Source of the DNA: Tolypeutes matacus
Taxonomy: Eukaryota > Chordata > Mammalia > Cingulata > Chlamyphoridae
DNA: 64,000 nucleotides
Direction of reading: 5' to 3'
Assembly: GCA_026826555.1 (NCBI GenBank)
Contig: JAKSZT010038599.1
Location: 3,003,154 to 3,067,153 of the forward strand
Shown piece after piece: positions 34,265 to 45,830 of the stretch. Under the pieces are notes generated by a model that was not told the DNA's origin, did no database searches, and saw only the letters and a list, made by a program, of their open reading frames with translations. Made by a program: the position numbers and the translations under genes. The stretch's first letter is position 1. Each line of letters starts with the position of its first letter.

Positions 34265-34358
34265 GTACCTCACCAATCCTAACAAAGTTGGCAGCACAAT
34301 TTGGAATTTCATTAGAACCCCACTATATTGCTGTGAACTACAGATATCTACATGCCAG
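34265..34358 (+). other. Splice-bounded open segment, possible exon
   Basis: A pyrimidine-containing stretch ending 'ccattctctag' (34264) precedes 94 nt that stay open in the frame reading TSPILTKLAAQFGISL and then EPHYIAVNYRYLHAR; the segment ends CCAG followed by GTAAGT at 34359-34364, a consensus donor. In this frame the exon would start in phase 1 and end in phase 2. An alternative acceptor is the CAG ending at 34234. I do not recognise the peptide. It could equally be a chance frame or a fragment of an old transposon gene. Confidence 0.25.
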
Positions 34359-34364
34359 GTAAGT

Positions 34365-35659
34365 TGTCATTTTCACACTTGTCATTTAACCCTTGTCAAG
34401 TTTTCTCTCTCTTGTTAGTAGTTCATTCTTCGCCATTTTCATCCTGTTTTTAAAATGGAACTTCTCCTTAGGTTTCTTTTTACTTAATGAGTTTTCCCAC
34501 CTCAAGTTTGAATCTTGGATTAAACCCTAGGATATTTACCTAGGACACTCACCACATGAATTCTCCCAGAAAGTGAATTTTTGTTTTCTGCCTTAAGTAT
34601 AATTCATGATCCTATGATCCTGATTTAGCATAGATGGACCTGTCATACCATGTCTCTCCCACCTCACGTTACCATGACTCATGCTTCAACCATACGTTAC
34701 TTACCAAGCTAAAGACCTCAGATAGTGACCCCTGACCAAACTGGACTAAATAGTTTCCCTCTATGACCTTGCCTAATGTTCACCCACTTTTGAGACTCCT
34801 CATAGTGGAAGATTGTTCTCCTATCCAATGTTATATTCTCTTCTCCCTGTTTATCCATCATTAGGTTTCAACACAATTTTCAGTTGGTGTTCTTTGAACT
34901 TTATAGGAGGCAAATTCTTATATTCTTCCTAAAAATGAAGAGCTTGTTTTTTTAATATCATCCTGGACATAAAAGGGGGGCTCAACTTCAGGAAAAATCC
35001 AGTAAAACATGCTGTGCAAAGATGCAAACTCTCTGGAAATTATGACAGCAATAACTTTTTCATTTTGAAATAAAGTCCCAATATTTTGTAATAATCTTTT
35101 TATTTTAAGGAAAATCCTTCATCTTATCAGCAAAGGCAATTTAAAAGATCACTTTGAAACCTTTGGTTTTAGCCAGAAAACAATCTTTAGAAATTGGGAT
35201 AGTGGCTGAAGATGCTTTGCTTAAACTTTCTGTAGCATATCAGTCTCTGTACATGTAAAGAAATGAACTGTCTTTAATAGTATAATGGCTTTTAGAAGAA
35301 GTACTCTAATAAAATAATAATTCCATTCAGTGATGTGATACAATAAATGGATTTCAGCTCTAGTAGTTTCATGTTAAGTGTTCCTCTCTTCTAAATTGTT
35401 TTTATATTTGCATATGTATCTTTGTAGCTATAGATATGCAGTATGGAATATTTTACATAATTAAAGAAAAATACTTTAATCCAGAAAGTTCAGATTTAAG
35501 AAATATAATTTTTAACATCCCTTCATTAGTTTATACAAACTGTTTTTCTATGTCAGCATTTCTGTTCATATCAAACGACCTTTATTCTTATTACTAGAAT
35601 TTTATGCTTATATGCATTTGTCTCTGGTGACCATTCCCATGGTTGCCATTAATAGTTGA
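34365..35659. other. Unassigned sequence
   Basis: No family or gene recognised. AT-rich with scattered stops. Confidence 0.4.
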
Positions 35660-35900
35660 TACCTAATGTGTACTTTCTTAGTGGCTGACACTGTTCTAAG
35701 TTATTTACATGAATTAATATAGTTTATATGCCCAATAACCCTTTAAAATAGGTACTATTATTATTCTCATCTGATAGATGATAAAATTAAATGATAGAGA
35801 GGGTATGTAACGTATATGTTTGCAGTGCTAGATTAGGAAACTGTTTCCCAGAGGTCAGACAGGTTAAAATAACAGGTATCAAACCCAGTTATGAAGTCAT
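35660..35900 (-). mobile_element. MIR SINE, antisense
   Basis: 'gtgtactttcttagtggctg', 'acactgttctaagttattta', 'aataggtactattattattc' and 'gatagagagggtatgtaacg' follow the MIR reverse complement. The far end is less clear, as a second partial match ('gaaactgtttcccagaggtc') follows. Confidence 0.6.
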
Positions 35901-36455
35901 AGCTCAGTATCAACCCTACTCTGACCTTTTTAGTTGAAGTTCAAAGAATGTTAATAACTCACCCAAAGTTACCTGTCTATGTAATTTAATTGGAATTTGA
36001 TTCCACATCTTCTAACTCCAATTCCATAACAGTGTCTATTTCACTTATGCAGCCCCTTAAAACTTTTCAAACTCCTTACCCTAAGGGAAAAAACATTTCT
36101 ATGGATTTCCTCAACTGGGAAATAGGTTGAAAGCATTTTCTCAATATAGAATCTTTTCAGAAGAATAAATATGTCTGGAGTGCTGGGTAAAAAAATACTT
36201 TTCTCTTTAGCTCATGTGTTCTGGGTTGGTCTTTCCTTGCTAGCAGACATGTGGCATCTTGAGGCAAATTAGGAGATATCTTTCAGATCCTTCAGATCTA
36301 GTGAAAAACAGAAGATCAATGTGAAAACCAATGGAGATATTTGTTATTCCTTTCAAAATGTAAAACATGACTCTCAGTGTTAAGTGGAAAGTTCAACATC
36401 AGTGGCCTATGTTATCACCCTTGAGATACTTGCAGTATAATGTGCATCTTACATA
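35901..36455. other. Unassigned sequence
   Basis: No clear family. Weak MIR-like words at 35945-36010. Confidence 0.35.
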
Positions 36456-36545
36456 TTTAAGTGTCTAGTGTGTATTAGCTATTGTGTTAGGCACTGGAGT
36501 TGAAAAAAGTACAAATTGGATGAGGATGTTCCCCTGTTTAAATCA
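36456..36545 (-). mobile_element. Short MIR/L2 tail remnant, antisense
   Basis: 'agtgtctagtgtgtattagc' and 'gttaggcactggagttgaa' match the reverse complement of the shared L2/MIR tail. Confidence 0.4.
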
Positions 36546-36974
36546 GTAGGGGATCAAAGGGGAAATATGGCAAGCTTGGAATAAAGACATGCTGTTCCTG
36601 TAAGAGGACAAGATTAAATTCTGAACACATAGTCTCATACTTTTTCCCTCTGGCCCTTACTAGCTGTTCTTTCTCAGATTCTTTTGTTTGTTCCTTCTCT
36701 TCTCTCCAAATCCTGTTTCAGCCCCTGGAAGATTCAAGACTTTAAACATTTTTTATTGACTGTCACCTCCTAATTTTATCTCTAGCTTGGAACTTTCCTC
36801 TCTACCCAAGACTTATATCTTCATTCTTAAACTTAACATAGCTGAAAATTAAAATAGCTGCACTTTAAATTTAACCCTGTTTCTCAAATTTTCTCCATCC
36901 ACAGTGTTCTCCATTCTAAGATAGCAACTCCATTTTGTCAGGTGTTCAGTTGAAAGAAACAAAACAAACATTCT

Positions 36975-37342
36975 GGACCCATCCTTGATTGACACATTCA
37001 ATCTGTCAGGACATTCTATTTTTTCAAATTTTAAAATAATCCTAGAATCTGAATACTTCCTACCTCCTCAATGTACTTCCCTGGTCAAAACTGTCCTCCT
37101 TTCTGGTCTGGATTATGGCAATAATTTCTTAATTCGTCTTCCATACTTACCCTACATCTACAGACTACTCTCAACACAACAGCCACAGTGATGCTTTTAA
37201 ATTGTAGGTCAGACATGCTCCACACATCTGCTCACATCCCTCCTTTGGTTCCTTATTTCTCCCAGAGTAAAAACTAAAATCCCTAAAATGGCTTAAAAGG
37301 ACTGATATGATATGGATGACATTATACCTCTGACCTCACCTA
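36975..37342 (+). mobile_element. L2 LINE, left half
   Basis: L2 words in order: 'ggtctggattatggcaataa', 'caacagccacagtgatgctt', 'taggtcagacatgctcca', 'cccagagtaaaaactaaaat' and 'ctctgacctcacct'. It continues on the far side of an inserted LTR at 37798. The 68-codon plus frame (36985-37191) is a trace of the ancient ORF2 end, with no usable domain. Confidence 0.7.
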
Positions 37343-37797
37343 TGTGATGGTTTAGAGCTGATTGGACCCCAGAATATTATGCTCTTAAAATTAATCCATT
37401 CCTGAGGCTGTAAATCTATTATAAACCAGGCCTCTTGATAAGGTTACTTCAGTTAGGGCATGGCCCAAGATAGGTCCTAATCATCTTACTGGAGTACTTT
37501 ATAAGAGAAGGTACTTCAGAGAGAGAAAGAGAAAACCACAGAAGCCAGCAGCTGAAAGCAAGGAAACCCAGAAAGAAGGGAGAGACCAGCAGAGACTGCC
37601 TTGTGCCTTGCTATATGACAGAGGAGTCCAAGATCACCTGCTGCTGGTCTTTGGGAAGAAACCATCACCTGATGATGCCTTGATTTGGACATTTTGATCA
37701 GCCTCAGAATTGTAAGCTTGTAAGCCAAGAAATCCCCATTGTAAAAACCAACCCATTTCTGGTATATTGCATTTTCGCAACCTAGCATACTAAAACA
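37343..37797 (+). mobile_element. LTR, MaLR-like family, inserted into L2
   Basis: A 455-bp TG...CA element (TGTGATGGTTTA at the start, ATACTAAAACA at the end). It has the family order 'tcctgaggctgtaaatc', 'ggttacttcagttagggc', 'cttactggagtactttataag', 'tgtgccttgctatatgac', 'gatgatgccttgatttggac' and 'aacccatttctggtatattg'. Other copies are at 3921-4605 and 49551-50013. The flanks accta/cccct do not form a clean duplication. The minus-strand 129-codon frame (37516-37905) crosses its right edge and is a chance frame. Confidence 0.75.
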
Positions 37798-38230
37798 CCC
37801 CTCATTTACTTCAGGTACACTATCCTTGCTATTTTCAGACCATGCCAGAAAACTCTTACCTGATGAATTTGCACTTGCCATCCTTTTGCCTAAAATGTTC
37901 TCCATGCTATACCAGCATGACTTACACCCTTGTTGCCTTAAGTCTACTCAAAGTCACCCTTCCATTCAGGCCTACCCTGAACCCCTTATAGAAAGTTGTC
38001 ATCACACATTCCATCTCCCCAAGCATTTTCCAACCCCTTTGTACATTTTTTATTGTTCTCTATTATATGTATTGCACTCTAACATATAAGTTACATATTT
38101 ATTATGTTTTTTAATGTTTCTCCTCACTAGACTATAAGGTCCACAGGGTAGAGATTTGTATCTGCTTTGTTTACCATTTTAATTCCCAATGTCTAAAACA
38201 GAGAAAGTACTCAATAAACATATTCTGAAA
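37798..38230 (+). mobile_element. L2 LINE, right half with 3' end
   Basis: 'tcaaagtcacccttccattc', 'tttctcctcactagactata', 'aggtccacagggtagagatt', 'gtatctgctttgtttacc' and the tail 'gtactcaataaaca' complete the L2 begun at 36975. Together the halves make about 0.8 kb of L2 3' sequence. Confidence 0.75.
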
Positions 38231-38289
38231 GACCAAATAAAAGAGTAAATATTTTCCCAAATAGTCAAATAGAGATATAATCACTATTT

Positions 38290-38540
38290 AATTAGTTATT
38301 GAGCACTTACCAGTTGTCAGATAATTTTCAAGTATGCTATATAGATTAACTCATTTAATCTACACAATACAAGGAAATAGGAACAGTTAAAACACTAATC
38401 TAAAAAATGGTAAACTGTTGCATAAAAAGATTAAGTATCCTACCCAATTTATGTTGTTAGTGAGCAACTGAGCTGGAATTTAAAACAATCAGCTGACTTG
38501 AGACCCAACTGTCTTAATCACTCTGTTGTACTATTTCTAG
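38290..38540 (-). mobile_element. MIR SINE, antisense
   Basis: 'tattgagcacttaccagttg', 'agattaactcatttaatcta', 'agtgagcaactgagctggaa' and 'gacccaactgtcttaatcac' follow the MIR reverse complement over its whole length. Confidence 0.75.
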
Positions 38541-38599
38541 GAGGCAACATGGAACTTACTATACTCTAATCAGTTCTCTGAAAAAATCTCTACAGAATT

Positions 38600-39080
38600 A
38601 TCACGGGACACCTAAGAAGGACACCTAAGCTGGCTTCAGGTGGAAGATTAAGGTTTGAAATTGGCAAGGAAGCTTTCCAAAGGAATAATATGTAAGTTCA
38701 CCATTGAAGAATTCAGTGTTCTTAGAGAGGTCAAGAAAAATGAACAGGTCATCACAGGAAAAGAGAACAGAGTAAAGATGGATGGAAATCTTGGCATGTA
38801 GGGAAGAATTCAGGAAGTTATAGCATTACTTTAACATAAAATGCCCAGTCATAATGAGCCATGTATACCACTGGTATGGCAGACAATAAGCAAGTACTGA
38901 AGAATCTGAAGTGAAGTTATTATTGTAAATAGAGTTGGCCCTGAGAAAAGTATTCTCAAGGAAGTGTGAAAAGAAGGGAAAGAGGACAAGTGAGGGTGGG
39001 ATGTCACATCACACCAAGAGTGAACTTGGTCCAAACTCACTTGGGAGCTCTGATCAGTGAAAGTTACACCTCATAGTTTT
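38600..39080 (-). mobile_element. Possible L2-related remnant, antisense
   Basis: The stretch 'ggcaaggaagctttccaaag' through 'gagggtgggatgtcacatca' has the purine-rich look of antisense L2-type sequence, but no single word is diagnostic. Confidence 0.25.
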
Positions 39081-39699
39081 TGGCATCAAGGGCAAAGGAG
39101 CTGAGATATTTATATCCCTATCCTTCAGTTATTGGTTCAGGAACAGCTCTGGGAGATGCACCTACCCCTTCACTTCAGGTTCTGAGGCAAGAACAAGCAG
39201 ACCTGGCAGCCTGATGGAGACTCTCTGGATAGAGGCACGGGTGCTGAAAGTAGAAGCACAGTAAGAGCAAGTAAGCCTAAAAATAGTAAAGGAATCTAAG
39301 GGCACATAGATGGAGCTCTGACAGTGTCCACAGAACTTGGTATAGGCTTGGTTAACCTCCGATTTCAAATATATTTATGGATAGAGCAATACACTGGCAA
39401 TAAACATTCTCTCTTGTAATTACATAGCAATCACAATTACTTTGTTTGATCCTGACAATTATTGAGTAAATAAATATAAGCATTATCTTATGGAATGAAA
39501 TACAATTACCAAAGAGGAAAGTTTTGAACTTCTATTCATTTCAACAAATGTCTATTAAAAAATTATTATGCACAAGACACCTTCCTTGCCAACAGAGTAG
39601 CTAAGATTGAGGCTATCGCAACTCTATGCATATGGAGGTAGATAGCCAAAGCAATGCTGCAACAGAGGAACAAACAGGTTTTTAGGGTAATTATTTTTA
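39081..39699. other. Unassigned sequence
   Basis: Nothing recognised. The block 39130-39370 is less AT-rich than its surroundings but has no long frame beyond a 68-codon minus-strand one. Confidence 0.35.
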
Positions 39700-39885
39700 T
39701 AAGAAGTATCTAATTGGTCCCTGCACAAGGTAAGTGTTATTTTCACCATTTTAGCAAGTAGAAACCTGAATTTTAGAACAAGATTTGGCAACTGTATCCA
39801 AGGTCACAAAGCTGGTCTTGCAGCCTGGGCTTGCCTGACTCCTCAGCTCATGCCCCTGCTGCTGTAGCCCAACAGCCTCCCTTGT
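39700..39885 (-). mobile_element. MIR SINE remnant, antisense
   Basis: 'cattttagcaagtagaaacc', 'aactgtatccaaggtcacaa' and 'agctggtcttgcagcctggg' match the reverse complement of the MIR core. Confidence 0.55.
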
Positions 39886-40580
39886 TATTAAAAATTAAGA
39901 ACCAGAGGCCACATCTCTTGGGTCCAATAAGAGTTTTTTGTCTACTCCTTATGATAACTTGACATAGTTTGAGATAGTCCAAAAGAAGAAAGCTATAAAA
40001 ACAATGCAGAGTTGGCTTTCAAGTAAAAGGCATATGATAAGAGTTATTATTAAACTAAAAGTACATCCTTAAATTTCACAAGAACTGTGTGGACATTAAG
40101 GTGTTAGGCTATTCTTTAGATAGGGAAAAAATGCCTATATGTGAGGTAAATTTTACTTTCTTATAGGCACAACCAAGCAAAATTTCTGTATGTGGCTAAT
40201 GTGTAATGAATAGAATGATGATGAAAAAGATTAAGTAACAAGCTGACAGAAATCTGTGGAGGTCTTTAAGAGGGATCTTTGCCTTAAGTGTCTAAGACCT
40301 AGAGACACATAATGGGGAGTACAAAGACCATTGTGAAAAAAGTACTCTTTACGAGTACTTTGAAGATCAGAGTAGGAAGGATGTGAATAAGCTTAAAATT
40401 GTAAGGTACAATAAGGTATAATGCATATAAATAAGGGGTTTGTGATTGCTAGCTCTGGCAGTACATACCTTTTAGTAACTCCCACTGCAGACACTTTAAC
40501 ACAATATTTGATGTATGTCTGAATTATATTTGTGTGTGTGTGTGCGTGTGTGTCTGAATGGGTAAGCATAATAATGAATA
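39886..40580. other. Unassigned, with a GT repeat
   Basis: Mostly unrecognised. A (GT)n-type run, one unit changed to GC, lies at about 40530-40553. Confidence 0.4.
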
Positions 40581-40584
40581 ATTC

Positions 40585-41072
40585 CTTACTTCCCCCTCCC
40601 AAAGACATACATATTCTAATCCCCTGAACCTGTGAGCATTTTAGGTTATATGGCAAGGAGGAATTAAGGTTATAGATGGAATAGGAGAGATTACTGGTAT
40701 TATCTGGGTGGGCCAAATGAAATTACAAGGGTCCTTTAAATGCAGAAGAGGGAATTAGAAGGGTTAGTATTAGAGTGGTGCATTGTGAGAAAGACTTAAC
40801 TGGCCATTGCTGGTTTTGAGGATGGAATGGGGCCATGAGCCAAAATATATAGCCAGCATTAAGAAGCTGGAAAAGGCAAGTACTCACATTTTCTCCTAGA
40901 GCCTCCATAAGGAACACAGACTTTCCAACGCTTTGATTTTTGCCCCATATGACTCATTCTGGATCTCTGGTCTCCAAAACCTTCAAATAATGAATTTGTG
41001 TTGTTTGTACCTAATGGGTTTGCTGTAATTTGTTTCAGCAGCAAGAGGAACCTAATCCACTGATGGATAACA
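40585..41072 (+). mobile_element. MLT1-type MaLR LTR
   Basis: 'ttactggtattatctgggtg', 'ggccaaatgaaattacaagg', 'gtccttaaat'-type words at 40731, 'gggaattagaagg', 'cctagagcctccataaggaa', 'ctctggtctccaaaacc' and 'ggtttgctgtaatttgtttc' are in the MLT1 order, sense on the plus strand, ending 'gaggaacctaatcca'. Minus-strand frames here are shadows. Confidence 0.7.
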
Positions 41073-41442
41073 AAATTTTCCTGCATGTAGATTTTGCATT
41101 GAAGATTACAACCTTAGATTTTGGTAGGTGAAATTTTTGACAATATGTTACCTTGTAAACAAACATGGCATATTTTATAGACATTTTGCCAAGCCAAATA
41201 ATTAATAGCAGAAGACTGTAACATCTCCAGAGGCATTGGGGAACATAGGCCTTAAACTTTAATGAACTGGCAAAGATGGCTAGAATTTATCAAACTCTTA
41301 GATATAAGTTATAGCCTTTTAAAATTCTTTTGATGGAGGAGGAATCTTTGTCTGGGAAAGGAATCATACTTTACATTGGGGAAAAAAACATCTACTTTTA
41401 TATTTTCCCTGCCCATTAACTAAGGTCCTTAGGAGGAAAAAG

Positions 41443-42110
41443 TGTGGCAGTTTAAAGGGAAAGACCAATACACCTTTATTATGAGTTACTGTAATGGATA
41501 CAAAAGCCCAGTTACTGGTGAGAAAAGAGAATTCTTTGCATAGTGTGACAAAAGAGAAACAATCTTTTAGGAAATCAAAGAAAACTGTTAAGTTGCCAGC
41601 ACCCAGACCTCAGGAACCCCCACCTCCTTCTCTGCAGAAGTCACAAACACATGCTGGGCAGCTATCCTCTGGCCTTAGGCTGCTCCCTCTTCCTTTTCTA
41701 TTTTGTGCTGTTCCTCAACCTGGGGGAGATGCTAAGTCTAATGAAAAGGCCCCAGACAGAGTTTAAGCTGGGAAACCTGGAACAGACAGCCCCATATGCT
41801 TATCAGAACAGCAATTCTCACTGGTCCACCTGCCCCCCAGGTGGACAAAAAAAACACCCATACTCTAAAAGTGCATATTTGTCTCTCTTCTCACACATGG
41901 GGGGGGGCATGAAGAGCTGCCAAGTATCAACCCCAACCTGGAACAATTTTAGTCCCCCCAGGAGACTGGTTGTGATGGGACTACTTCCCCTGCTCTTTTG
42001 GGCTCTTTATGCTGTGCAAGTGCAAGGAGTGTATTTGCCTTTTCTGGACTCTTTGTGCTGTAAAACAGAATCATTATTGAAAGTTTCTGTTGTGCCCTGA
42101 ACCTGTGTTT
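41443..42110. other. Unexplained C-rich block with overlapping frames and a hairpin
   Basis: The block is less AT-rich than its neighbours and carries overlapping plus frames of 90 codons (41494-41766) and 149 codons (41651-42100). The first is Pro/Lys rich with a PPPP run; the second ends in a hydrophobic stretch (MGLLPLLFWALYAVQVQG) that looks like a signal peptide or membrane segment. Neither has a domain I recognise. A perfect hairpin lies at 41824-41846 and a G8 run at 41900-41907. It might be part of an endogenous retroviral element, for example an LTR starting TGTGGCAG at 41443, but no paired terminus or clean duplication was found. Confidence 0.35.
41824..41846. repeat. Perfect 9-bp hairpin
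   Basis: gtccacctg at 41824-41832 and caggtggac at 41838-41846 are exact reverse complements around a C5 loop. Mean stem GC is high, so it would fold stably in RNA or single-stranded DNA. Confidence 0.85.
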
Positions 42111-44400
42111 CCATGATACACCATGGTAGCAACTTGCCTCACAAAGTGAATGCTCAAAGCTCACATCCATATATTTGGCTGTTTTTGAGTCAGTAAAATA
42201 CCCAACTATGATGACTCTTAATGTCACTACCATAATTTTCAAAATAAATGAACACTTCCGAGCACAAGGATTTTGTTATAAATGGGAGGTAGACAGAGGA
42301 GGGTGAAGAGGAAGGAGAGAGAAAGAGACAAGAGAGACAACGTGTCTGGCTCCATCTGTAGTGTGCTAATAGGTGCTTCTATAGCAGCAGCAGGTTTAAG
42401 TTAAGAAAATCAAGCATTTGGATGATTCAACATTACATCAGCTGTTGTTTGCATTTTATTTTTGTTCATTATCTTTATTAGGTAGAGGCATTGAAAATCA
42501 TGTTGCTTTTTCAAAGCAATCATTGAATAAGGGAAAAATTAAAATCTGGACACAGTGTTAAAGAGATCAACAAATGAAAAAGACAAAGAGGAAAGATTCT
42601 AAAATAGTTTCATTTGGTACATTTTGGAATTAAGATTTTGAAAATGAGATTTTGGTACATTTTGAATATAAGAGATTAGAGGACATAGAATTATAGTGCC
42701 AGTCAACTGCCCCCTTTCCCCTGTATCTATTATTAATTATGCCTGAAAAGAATTTTAAAAAAACCCAAAATTTGTTATGGCATGTCATCAACTCAGCTGT
42801 TCTCCATATTCTCCATTCTTTAGTAATATGACCTTTACACTTTAGTTGGGATCAATTAGTGAGTGCTTTATACTGGGCATGTTTCTGTGCCTATCTGAAA
42901 CTTCCATTTCCATGATCATCATGATTTTAAATCCAGACTTTGTTCTAGAAATTATTTAAAATCATCACCTATATGAAATCACCTTTACAAGAAAGATAAA
43001 TAGGCACTAAATAAAGGGGTATAGAACCAAAGAAGGATGCTTAAACATTGAAATTATACTGAAATTCAGTGTGAAAGAAAGAATGGAGTAGTTAATAAAA
43101 AACCAAGCAATGAATGATATAGTCTGACTCTTTTAAAGTTAACAATGAGAGTTCACAAAGTTAAGGAGAAAAAAATAAACCCTGTACCAAATTGCAGCTT
43201 CCTTACATACAATCTGCCCATAGTGGTTTTGTAAATAGGTCATAGTGTTAAGTGAGTATGAAAAGATATTCTCAATGATCTCATTTAATCTGCACACCTG
43301 TACATGATATTCCCCATATTCATTCCTTCATTGTTAATACTTGTCTAACATAAGCTACTCTTGTACTTTCTCTCTCACTGATCCATGATATTTAAGTGTA
43401 TACCAGTACCTTTGTTGAGAATGGATGCTCTAACCTGTAAGCATCTTATCAAAATGGAAGATGGTAAGCACTTAAAACATATTTATTGAATAATGAATGA
43501 GTGAATGATAAGTTGAAGGAATTAAAGCTCAAGTAGTCTTCCCTTTGGATATTATTATATTCCCTTAACTAGAAAGGGAACAGAACAACATAGACTGGAC
43601 TATAAAAAGTCAATATTACAGGCTAAATAATGAACTATTTTAGCAATTTCCATGACTTGTAGAAATGTTCATTGTTAGACTTAAGGATACTCATAGCATA
43701 ACTTGAAATGTACAAAAAGGTAGACTCTATTGCCTTTGTCTGTAATCCAAAAAAGATGCTTGAATCATGCGTTACCAGTGTGTGCACATTTTTATGGGAT
43801 GTTGACAAAAAAGGTGTGTATGTTTCTACTTTTTTCCCTTTGGTTTTGATATGTATTTAGTTTTCCTAGGGAGCCAGGCACCTTTCCAAACTTTTCAAAA
43901 ATAAAGAATTGCATTTTCCAAAAAGAAAATATATTATACACCATTAAACAGACTTAGCAATCCAATCTGAAGAGCCCTCCTAAAATAGGATACCCAAGAT
44001 AGCTAAGAAAGTGAGCTAATGAGTCTTCAAGGATTTGTTGGTTAGTTCTAGATAAACAAATCTAAAAACAAGACGAAGTAGTTAATGAATAAAAGAGTCA
44101 TTTAGCTGCATGAACTAATGTGCTGCAGGTTTGGCAACTTTTTTCCACCATACTATACTTTACACTGAGGACTTATCCTCCAACCTATTCTGACAACATT
44201 TTATTGTAAACTGTTTGACCCCTAAGGCAGTAAGAAATAAAGCTAAGGAAATGACACCCTTGTAGTTTCCCAAAACAACCTATCTAGGATACCATTTCCA
44301 TGTGGCTATTTACATGTAGTCATAAGTTTGCATGTATATACATATAAATATATACAGACATGTACATATACATACATAATGCATGAATGCATAGAAAGGT
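42111..44400. other. Unassigned sequence with a possible L2 tail
   Basis: No gene seen. At 43430-43510 'taacctgtaagcatcttatc' and 'acatatttattgaataatga' resemble a sense L2 3' tail, weakly. A purine-rich run (gaggaaggagagagaaagag) lies at 42300-42345. Confidence 0.35.
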
Positions 44401-44406
44401 AGATGT

Positions 44407-44456
<50 letters not shown>
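44407..44456. repeat. (TAGA)n microsatellite
   Basis: Fifty uninterrupted bases of the tetramer TAGA, about 12.5 units, preceded by a degenerate TATACA-type tract (44330-44395). The 63-codon minus frame over it is an artefact of the repeat. Confidence 0.97.
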
Positions 44457-44460
44457 TAAA

Positions 44461-45492
44461 AGGATGATGACTAACAGGTAAGGTCTTCTTGTCGGTAATG
44501 ATTGCATCCATTCCCTAGAAGTCAAATAGTAATTAGCTTTCAGGGAGATGCCTAATGGACCCTATTGCTCACCTATTGTTGCATTCTACTGTAGTTTTTT
44601 TTTATTATTATTATTGCTTTAGTTTGTATTTTGTTGTTACAGCCATGTTATTTCTTTTTTTTTTTTTAAAGGTACACTTTCATCTACTATAAGCAACTAG
44701 TATGCTATTCTGAGGTCAGAATGTAAATTCTCAATTTGTAAAAAAGCAGCTAAGCCTGCCTAGAGTTTCTCAAAATAGTGACATTAACAACTCCTTGGCC
44801 AAATGGGAAGAAATACAGCAGAGTAAATTATTATAACATCTTTAATTTTGTAACTTTTGTGCCCTGTGTTCTTTTAGACCATATAAGTCTTGGGATTCAA
44901 TACCTTTAAAATTATCTCTTGCACTCTAAAATATCGGCAAAATTTCTGAAATCCAATGGGCTTCTTTATACATTGTCCTGAATGAGGTCTTCCAATCTAT
45001 CACATGAATCCTTCTTTCTTTCCCCTGTCTTGGGTGAGCCTAAATCTTACTTTGGAGTCAATATAAGTATTAAGAAAACTTTGTTTCAGCATTCTTTTGT
45101 GTCTAGTGTAGTCTGAATTCCACATTATTATTTAATGAGACTCTACCATATCACAAATCCACTTAAAACATTTGATCATGTCTTCCTTCCAGCAAAACTG
45201 CTGTGTAGCTACTATTTCTATAGTAAAGGTAATGAAAATTGAGCTTGAGATATTGACTAATTGGTTAAGTTCTCATAATCAGTAAATCACAAATTAAGGA
45301 TTCAATATTAAATCAGTGTTCTTACAAAGTCCAACTGAACATGCATGCAATCTTTCCAGGGCCATAGGCATCCCCTTGTGCCTTTTCAGCTTTGGAATAC
45401 TTTCTTTGAAAGGTATTCCTCTCTGGGCTGAGACATACTAGTGCCAGCTGTGCAATTTATGGGTGGATTCCAACATTGTTTCTTTCCTTTAG
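44461..45492. other. Unassigned sequence
   Basis: Nothing recognised. T-rich at 44595-44625 and 44655-44668. Confidence 0.4.
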
Positions 45493-45830
45493 GGTGCTCC
45501 CCAAAACGCTCCTCCCGCTGTCCCCCTTACAGCATATTGGGGTTTACTGCATGAACAAGTTGGAGCTAGAGACATATACCAATGGAGACCTGGTTCCAAG
45601 AGGGAAACCTGGCAAGTGGATAACCCTCACTATCCAGTATTTTATTTCTTTCATTTCATCACGTGACATTGGACTCCAGCCCCTCTTTAGTGTTCGCCAT
45701 AAAGTCCTCTGGAAGGGTCCATGTTGAGCCATAAATGGTCAGCACCCTAACCAACCCAACTCTACTTCACACATTTTCTTTTGAGGAAGGACAGAGAGGA
45801 TCATATGGCCAGGAGTGTTACTATATGTGT
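45493..45830 (+). other. Unexplained protein-like segment after an acceptor-like tract
   Basis: A pyrimidine tract 'tttctttcctttag' ends at 45492. The following sequence is less AT-rich and one frame is open to 45727 with a varied residue mix (for example IGVYCMNKLELETYTNGDL), while a second frame is also open for about 55 codons (PLTAYWGLLHEQVGARD). No consensus donor site follows. I recognise neither peptide. It may be a fragment of an old retroelement or a processed-gene remnant. Confidence 0.25.

Noticed and set aside
37516..37905. 129-codon minus-strand frame
   Set aside because: It crosses the boundary between an LTR and L2, so it cannot be a conserved gene.
41651..42100. Envelope-like protein from the hydrophobic end of the 149-codon frame
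   Set aside because: A single hydrophobic stretch is not enough; no envelope motifs such as a cleavage site or heptad region were seen.
44407..44456. CRISPR-like regular repeat
   Set aside because: A pure tetranucleotide microsatellite with no spacers, in a mammalian genome.
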